Shown piece after piece: positions 51,614 through 56,226 of a stretch of DNA of 56,226 bases (position 1 is its first letter; every line of letters starts with the position of its first letter). This stretch comes from Lactobacillaceae bacterium UBA5807 (GTDB taxonomy: Bacteria > Bacillota > Bacilli > Lactobacillales > Lactobacillaceae): positions 24,000-80,225 of the forward strand of contig DIDF01000079.1 in the NCBI GenBank assembly GCA_002418005.1, given 5' to 3'. The notes beneath the pieces are model-generated. The model was not told the DNA's origin, searched no databases, and saw only the letters and a program-made list of their open reading frames with translations. A program made the translations under genes and the position numbers.

Positions 51614-52303
51614 CTATCTTGCCAAAGTAATACTTGCCACCTTTAAAACACCAGCAGCTTTGAGAACTCTAGCAGCATGATAAATTGTCGTTCCAGTAGT
51701 GTACACATCGTCTATCAAAAGCACCTTTTTGCCGTTAATTGCCTGTTGAAACTGGTCTTCTATTATGAACGGCTGAGAAGTTTGAATTCTTTGATTCCGA
51801 TTTTTTTCTGATTGGCTTTTCTTAAAATCATGTTTTATCCGTAATACATTTTGGTAATTTAAATCTTGAATCAAACCGGTCACTTGATTAAAGCCCCGAC
51901 TTTTATATGTCTCATTACTAACCGGAATTGGAACAATTATCTCATGGTCAATTTTATTTTTAATGTAAGTCTGAAATTTCTTTAAAAAAACCTTTCTTAA
52001 TCGAAAATCTCCCAAAAATTTATACCTTTTCATAAAATTTTTCATAGCAGAATTATATTTATAAAGCGATCTATTTACCACCACAAAGTTTTCGATTTTG
52101 TTTCTTCTAATGCAATCGCCACAATACCGTTCTGGTTTCTGAAGGCTTCTACCACATTGACCACAGCAACATATCGGCGAAATTGGTAAAAATTGATTTT
52201 CACAGTCCTGGCAAATTGACGATTCTCTCAACGGTTTAAGACTAAAAAGTTCTTGAAGTTCAAAAAAGTCATCATTAATTTTATCACAGAGAAGACATTT
52301 CAC
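51614..52303 (-). CDS. comFC: ComFC-family phosphoribosyltransferase-like protein
   Basis: A 229-residue protein of the competence operon, needed for DNA uptake in transformable relatives. It has an N-terminal four-cysteine zinc ribbon (CLLC...CQDC) and a second set CCCGQCGR/CGDCIRR, then a PRTase domain with the PRPP loop VLLIDDVYTTGTTI near residue 195. Its start overlaps the comFA end by 20 bases. The gene looks intact, although comFA is broken. Confidence 0.93.
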   Translation of the reverse strand: MKCLLCDKINDDFFELQELFSLKPLRESSICQDCENQFLPISPICCCGQCGRSLQKPERYCGDCIRRNKIENFVVVNRSLYKYNSAMKNFMKRYKFLGDFRLRKVFLKKFQTYIKNKIDHEIIVPIPVSNETYKSRGFNQVTGLIQDLNYQNVLRIKHDFKKSQSEKNRNQRIQTSQPFIIEDQFQQAINGKKVLLIDDVYTTGTTIYHAARVLKAAGVLKVASITLAR

Positions 52304-53612
52304 TTTTTAAAATCCTCCTGCCTTTTTGATTCATATGACGAATCTGCCACTGAGCATTTTTCAAAGTTTTGGTGCGATTTTCAACATAAAAGTCTAATTT
52401 ACCACTCGGTTGAGCTGCACTTCTACCCACTCTGCCAGCAATTTGAACTAACGGAGAAGTCGAGAAGATTTCATCATCGGCTTTTAAAACAATTACATTA
52501 ATCCCATAAAAAGTAACTCCTCTTTCCAAGATTGTTGTCGTAATCAAAAAATCTAATTCACCATTTCTCATTTTTGAAACTTTATCAAGGCGCTTTGGAT
52601 CAGCAGAAAATACAGTTTCGAATTTTGCGTTAATTTGATTTTTTTGTAAAGCATTTTTAACTAAAGCCAAATCCTTGATATGGGGAACAAAAACCAAACA
52701 TTTTTTATTTTGACTAACTAACTGAGAAATATCGTGAATGAATTTTTGGGGTAGCTTTTCCCTACTTATGTTGTTTCCAAGATCTTTTTGCTTCACTATT
52801 TTTATTTCTGGTAACAGATGACCGTGAAAACGCAAAGGCAAATAGCTCACCGAAATCTTGTTTTTGGCTATTGATTTAAGCAAGCAGGAATCAGGAGTTG
52901 CTGTTAGATATAAAGTAGCTGAGTTCTTCTTAACTGCCTGTTTGACTGCAAAATGCAACATCTGGCTACCTGAAAAGGGAAATACATCCACTTCATCAAT
53001 TACTAAAATATCGAATGCCTCTTTGAACCTTAAAAGTTGATGAGTTGTACATATCGTCAGTTGACAGTATTTATAAGGTTGATCACTTTTACCATGTAGT
53101 AAGACCATCGAAACATTTTTAAAGGCCTTTTTTATGCGGGGAAAAAGTTCGATAACAACATCAATTCTTGGTGAGGCAATGCCAATTCGCAACTGTCTTT
53201 TTATCGCCCATTAAATTCCTTTAAACAACATTTCCGTTTTCCCAGCGCCGGTAACAGCCCATAACAAATGAATTCTTCTTTCTTTAAAAGTTTCAACAAT
53301 ATCTTTGGAACATCTCAATTGAAGTGAAGTCAGAGTTCCCTTCCATGACAAAGGGCATATTTCTTTAACAAAATCATTAGGTTCACTGACCGTTACTAAA
53401 TTCTTTAGGGTATCCATTCTTCCCATCTGAATGCAGACACAACAATAATAATTATTCTTAGGAAGTTGATTTTCTTTAATATTTATTTTTGATCCACAGC
53501 GAGCACAGTAAAATACTGAACCTTTATGGGTAATAGCAGCAAATTTCTTTAGCCGACTATCTTTTAATATATCCTTAGCAATATCTGATTCACTAATTTG
53601 GCGTCCATACAA
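52284..53612 (-). pseudogene. comFA: ComFA DNA-uptake helicase, interrupted by one in-frame TAA
   Basis: DNA translocase of the competence machinery. Codon 134 (53213-53211) is TAA inside WAVTGAGKTEMLFKGI-stop-WAIKRQLRIGIASPR; the frame is open on both sides for 442 codons. A GAA-to-TAA change restores the family sequence GIEWAI. Upstream are the zinc site CARC...CCVC and Walker A GAGKT; downstream IDEVDVFPF, LTATP and motif VI QIAGRVGRS. Without a Walker A-linked C-terminal half no helicase can form. The first codon taken is TTG (53612), but GGAGGTGA lies further up, and an ATT or ATC eight to eleven codons earlier fits homologues better, so the start codon may also be damaged. Confidence 0.9.
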
Positions 53613-53703
53613 CTGTGATATATCATTAATGATAGAGGTTCACCTCCGTTCATTAATAAATACGTAAAAGTTTATTTTTTAAAAACCAGAAGAGGCAAAA
53701 AAA

Positions 53704-54357
53704 TTGATTAATAATACGTTAACAATCCAAAAAAGTGGCACTCACGAAATCATCATCAAAAAGTCTCGTTTTGTGACTACAGTTTCAAGGATAAAAAACG
53801 AGCAAGAAGCTAAAAAAATCATTGCTGAAATTACCGATAAAAACCCAAAAGCAAACCATAATTGTTTTGCCTATGTTTTGGGAGACCACAATGATATTCA
53901 ACGAGAAAGTGATAATGGTGAACCTTCAGGGACTGCCGGAGTCCCAATCCTAGAAGTTCTGAAAAATATGAATCTGCGCAATGTCTTAGTCGTTGTCACA
54001 AGATATTTTGGCGGAATAAAACTAGGAGCAGGAGGATTAATTCGCGCATACAGTAACTCTGCTTCAAAAGCAATTGAAGCAATGGGAGTTGTCAAACAGA
54101 CTTTAAAACGGGCAATAACTATTGAAGTTAATTATAATCAGTATGACAAACTTGAATATTTTTTAAAACAGAAAAAGATCCCAGTCGAAAAGCCGATTTA
54201 TGGAGAAAAGATCCAGATAAAAATAGCCGTAGCCGATGACAATCTGGAGGATGTAATGACCAGCGTTAATAATCTTCTGGCAAAAAAAGTAAATTATAAA
54301 AAAGGTCAACAAGAAATTTTTGAAGAGCCTTATCAAATACAAAACAAAAGACATTGA
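53704..54357 (+). CDS. yigZ: YigZ/IMPACT-family protein
   Basis: A 217-residue protein of the UPF0029/Impact family, ribosome-linked in E. coli; its precise role in lactobacilli is unknown. Conserved elements: SRFVTTVSRI, NHNCFAYVLG, SDNGEPSGTAGVPILEVL and VTRYFGGIKLGAGGLIRAYSNSA. The C-terminal part (about 140-205) is the second small domain. The start is TTG 53704 with GAGG eight bases upstream. Divergent from comFA. Confidence 0.93.
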   Translation: MINNTLTIQKSGTHEIIIKKSRFVTTVSRIKNEQEAKKIIAEITDKNPKANHNCFAYVLGDHNDIQRESDNGEPSGTAGVPILEVLKNMNLRNVLVVVTRYFGGIKLGAGGLIRAYSNSASKAIEAMGVVKQTLKRAITIEVNYNQYDKLEYFLKQKKIPVEKPIYGEKIQIKIAVADDNLEDVMTSVNNLLAKKVNYKKGQQEIFEEPYQIQNKRH

Positions 54358-54382
54358 ATGAAGGATTAAGTTTGATAAAGCT

Positions 54383-54432
54383 AAAAAAATGGGAATTCAA
54401 CCTTGTTAAACTCGGTTGAATTCCCATTTTTC
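54383..54432. terminator. Bidirectional terminator between yigZ and tagO
   Basis: AAAAATGGGAATTCAACC pairs perfectly with GGTTGAATTCCCATTTTT (18 bp) around an 11-base loop, with A and T runs on both sides. Confidence 0.95.
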
Positions 54433-54437
54433 AAACT

Positions 54438-55529
54438 TTAATGATTACTTTTACTAGTGGTATCTTTAACTATTTTTTTAATTCCGTTCAACAATGGCCG
54501 GCGATTTGTCCCAACCAATCCAATAGTCTCCACAAATAGCTCCAGGCCAATCAACGTGGCAATAGTTAATAAAATTGATCCCCAAATTGGCGAAAGTGGA
54601 TACAACAAAGCAATAAAAGAAAAAATTAATGCAATGCCATAAATAACTAAAACCGCCTGCCTATGGGTCAGACCTATCTGCATCAAACGATGATGCAAAT
54701 GCATCTTATCAGCATGAGAAATTGGTTCTTTATTTAAAAGGCGCCTGAAAATTGCATAAACCGTATCTGTTATTGGAACTCCCAAAATCATTACAGGAAT
54801 TAAAACAGTAATGAAAGTAGCATTTTTTAATCCAAAAAGTGAAAAACATGAAATCATGAAGCCGATAAATAAAGCCCCAGTATCACCAAGATATATTCGT
54901 GCTGGATAAAAGTTGTACGGCAAAAAACCAATGCAAGCTGCAACCAAGGCAAAAATCATAATTGAAACAAAAATATTACCAACATTGAGGAAAAACATTC
55001 CTGTGATTCCAATCGTGGTCAAAGCGATAATTGAAACCCCAGTAGCCAACCCATCCAAACCATCAATTAAATTAATGGCATTTGTGATTGCCAAAATCCA
55101 AATCCAAGTTATCGGCAAACTCAAAATTCCTAAATTTAGGGTCATAAATGGTAAGGTGATTTTGGTCATCCGAATGCCGGCAAAAAAATAAACCCAAAGA
55201 GCAGCAATTGAAATTCCCAAAACCTTTTGCCGAGGCTTCAATTCAAATATGTCATCAATTACACCGGTAAGAATAATAATAAATTCTCCACCATACATTC
55301 CCCAGAGGATTTTAGTCGGCATTTGATTTCTTAACAAAATCATTGTTGTAAAAGTATAAGCAATAAAAATCGCTAGGCCACCAATTGTGGGCATAGGAAT
55401 TTTATTAACTCTTCTTTTATTTGGCCTATCTTCCGCACCAACCAGAAATGCAAGTTTCCTGATAAATGGAGTTAATATGGCAGAAATTAACATTGTCGCA
55501 AATAAAGATACAATAATTTCAAATTTCAA
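54438..55529 (-). CDS. tagO: Undecaprenyl-phosphate GlcNAc-1-phosphate transferase
   Basis: Starts wall teichoic acid and related glycan synthesis by moving GlcNAc-1-P to undecaprenyl phosphate at the membrane. The 363-residue protein has about eleven helices and the MraY/WecA-family loops DDIFELKPRQKVLGI, NAINLIDGLDGLATG, FYPARIYLGDTGALFIGF and the HADKMHLHHRLMQ signature. The start is TTG with GAGGA seven bases upstream. It has its own TATAAT promoter and the gene is monocistronic. Confidence 0.95.
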   Translation of the reverse strand: MKFEIIVSLFATMLISAILTPFIRKLAFLVGAEDRPNKRRVNKIPMPTIGGLAIFIAYTFTTMILLRNQMPTKILWGMYGGEFIIILTGVIDDIFELKPRQKVLGISIAALWVYFFAGIRMTKITLPFMTLNLGILSLPITWIWILAITNAINLIDGLDGLATGVSIIALTTIGITGMFFLNVGNIFVSIMIFALVAACIGFLPYNFYPARIYLGDTGALFIGFMISCFSLFGLKNATFITVLIPVMILGVPITDTVYAIFRRLLNKEPISHADKMHLHHRLMQIGLTHRQAVLVIYGIALIFSFIALLYPLSPIWGSILLTIATLIGLELFVETIGLVGTNRRPLLNGIKKIVKDTTSKSNH

Positions 55530-55559
55530 TTTTGAGTCCTCGCAATCGGTATCATATTA

Positions 55560-55588
55560 ATTATACAGACCGAAACCATGAAAAACAA
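55560..55588 (-). promoter_or_regulatory. tagO promoter
   Basis: On the minus strand TTGTTT (55588-55583), 17 bases and a perfect TATAAT (55565-55560). Transcription should start about 24 bases before the tagO TTG. Confidence 0.85.
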
Positions 55589-55646
55589 GATGGTGAAAAT
55601 CCCAAAAGCCCAGGGCCTTATGCATTTTTACTTTTCTTACAGTTTA

Positions 55647-55686
55647 TTAAAAAAGGGTCAAGACAATTTTTTGTCTTGACCCTTTA
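55647..55686 (-). terminator. Intrinsic terminator after the KimA-like transporter
   Basis: On the minus strand AAAGGGTCAAGACAA pairs with TTGTCTTGACCCTTT around AAAA, followed by six T. It starts about 20 bases after the stop. Confidence 0.94.
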
Positions 55687-55704
55687 TACTAAAAACTTTT
55701 TCTA

Positions 55705-56226
55705 CTACTCTTTCAGGTGATAATTATAAGTTGAAATAATAATATTTTGTCGAGTATTCAAAATTGCTCTTAAACGCAAACTAGTTTGGTTATGCAAAAT
55801 CTGTTCCCAACGATGTCGCGGAACAAATTGAGGAACAAGCACGGTAGTTGAGTAATTACGATCTTCTGCTCGTTTTGCAATTACATCACAAAATCTTAAG
55901 GTTGGTTGAGCAATTGAACGATAAGACGAATGAATATCAACAAATCTGACATCTGGGAATTCACGTTTAAACTGTTCGGCAGTTTTATGTTCCTTTTCCG
56001 GATTTGAATCAAAGGAAACGTGCATAGCAATTACGTAATCACCGATGGACTGAGCATAACTCACAGCTTTAGCGGTGACTCTAGTTACCCCACTAACCAG
56101 AACAATTACAGTCGATCCATCATAATGGTGAATTGGGGTTATTTCAGCATTACTATCAACAACTTTTAGCTGAGCCGCAACTCGATCATAATGTTGTCTG
56201 ATCTTGTAAAACATTCTCAACAAAAG
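55705..56226 (-). CDS. APC-superfamily transporter (KimA-like), C-terminal cytosolic part (cut by window edge)
   Basis: Only the last 173 residues are in the window; the frame is open to base 56226. The visible part has KIRQHYDRVAAQLKV, a helical linker, then a soluble alpha/beta domain VIVLVSGVTRVTAKAVSYAQSIGDYVIAMHV, as in the cytosolic tail of KimA-type potassium/proton or amino-acid permeases. There are no membrane segments left, so the transport domain lies beyond the edge. A strong terminator follows. Substrate unknown: potassium by similarity to KimA, or an amino acid. Confidence 0.7.
   Translation of the reverse strand, partial: LLLRMFYKIRQHYDRVAAQLKVVDSNAEITPIHHYDGSTVIVLVSGVTRVTAKAVSYAQSIGDYVIAMHVSFDSNPEKEHKTAEQFKREFPDVRFVDIHSSYRSIAQPTLRFCDVIAKRAEDRNYSTTVLVPQFVPRHRWEQILHNQTSLRLRAILNTRQNIIISTYNYHLKE

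Noticed and set aside
52284..53612. Two separate genes, a 302-residue helicase and a 133-residue zinc protein
   Set aside because: Both are the same frame separated by a single TAA and together make a full-length ComFA.
1..56226. CRISPR array, insertion sequence, rRNA or replication origin
   Set aside because: No regularly spaced repeats, transposase frames, rRNA signatures or DnaA-box clusters were seen on reading the window.

Overview
The window looks like the chromosome of a low-GC Gram-positive bacterium of the Lactobacillaceae. Gene order is typical of lactobacilli: rnr-est-secG next to eno-tpiA-pgk-gap; clpP-whiA-yvcK-rapZ-uvrA-uvrB; trxB-galU-gpsA-lgt-hprK; pst-phoR-phoP-prfB-secA-hpf-comF; and tagO. 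An NAD(P)-type formate dehydrogenase of the kind known from Lactobacillus buchneri suggests the heterofermentative Lentilactobacillus group. That species-level guess is inference, not proof. I saw no phage, insertion sequence or CRISPR array. Most genes lie on the minus strand, so operons read from high to low coordinates.

Region 1-10.6 kb: partial rnr, an Est30-type esterase, secG, a ClC chloride transporter, an unusual repeat-containing coiled-coil protein with a small secreted partner, then the lower-glycolysis genes eno, tpiA, pgk and gap. Hairpins separate several of these glycolytic genes and no cggR regulator is present. Region 10.6-24.2 kb is the accessory part: tRNA-Arg(CCG) with its own promoter and terminator, a TMEM175-type channel, an orphan hypothetical gene, formate dehydrogenase under a strong cre site, an XRE-TPR regulator, a HAD phosphatase, a flavodoxin gene broken by one stop codon, an acetoin/diacetyl reductase with a cre site on its promoter, an ABC exporter with palindromic operators, an alpha-galactosidase, an anchored surface protein, a second short-chain reductase behind a T-box riboswitch, and a ring-cleaving dioxygenase-like protein.

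Region 24.2-32.9 kb: clpP behind a CtsR operator, the convergent rapZ-yvcK-whiA operon, and uvrB-uvrA behind a LexA-type box. Region 32.9-38.5 kb: a long operon for envelope and carbon control (PspC, YvlD, HprK, Lgt, GpsA, GalU, TrxB). Region 38.5-46.9 kb: phosphate uptake (pstS-C-A-B-B-phoU) behind an 11-bp-phased Pho box, with the phoP-phoR two-component system and a membrane PDZ protein upstream. Region 46.9-56.2 kb: prfB with its programmed frameshift, secA, hpf, comFC, a comFA pseudogene, yigZ, tagO and the end of a KimA-like transporter.

Functionally the window joins core glycolysis with redox valves (formate dehydrogenase, two acetoin/diacetyl-type reductases), and both fdh and butA carry CcpA-type cre sites overlapping or just downstream of their promoters, consistent with HprK-driven carbon control. 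The points most worth following up are the T-box in front of a short-chain reductase, the lysine at the cofactor-selecting position of the formate dehydrogenase, the terminator-like hairpin in the SOS leader of uvrBA, and the two single-codon gene disruptions. I did not find a clearly new multi-gene system; the best unexplained candidates are the coiled-coil/secreted pair at 4083-5597 and the regulatory oddities listed in the findings.
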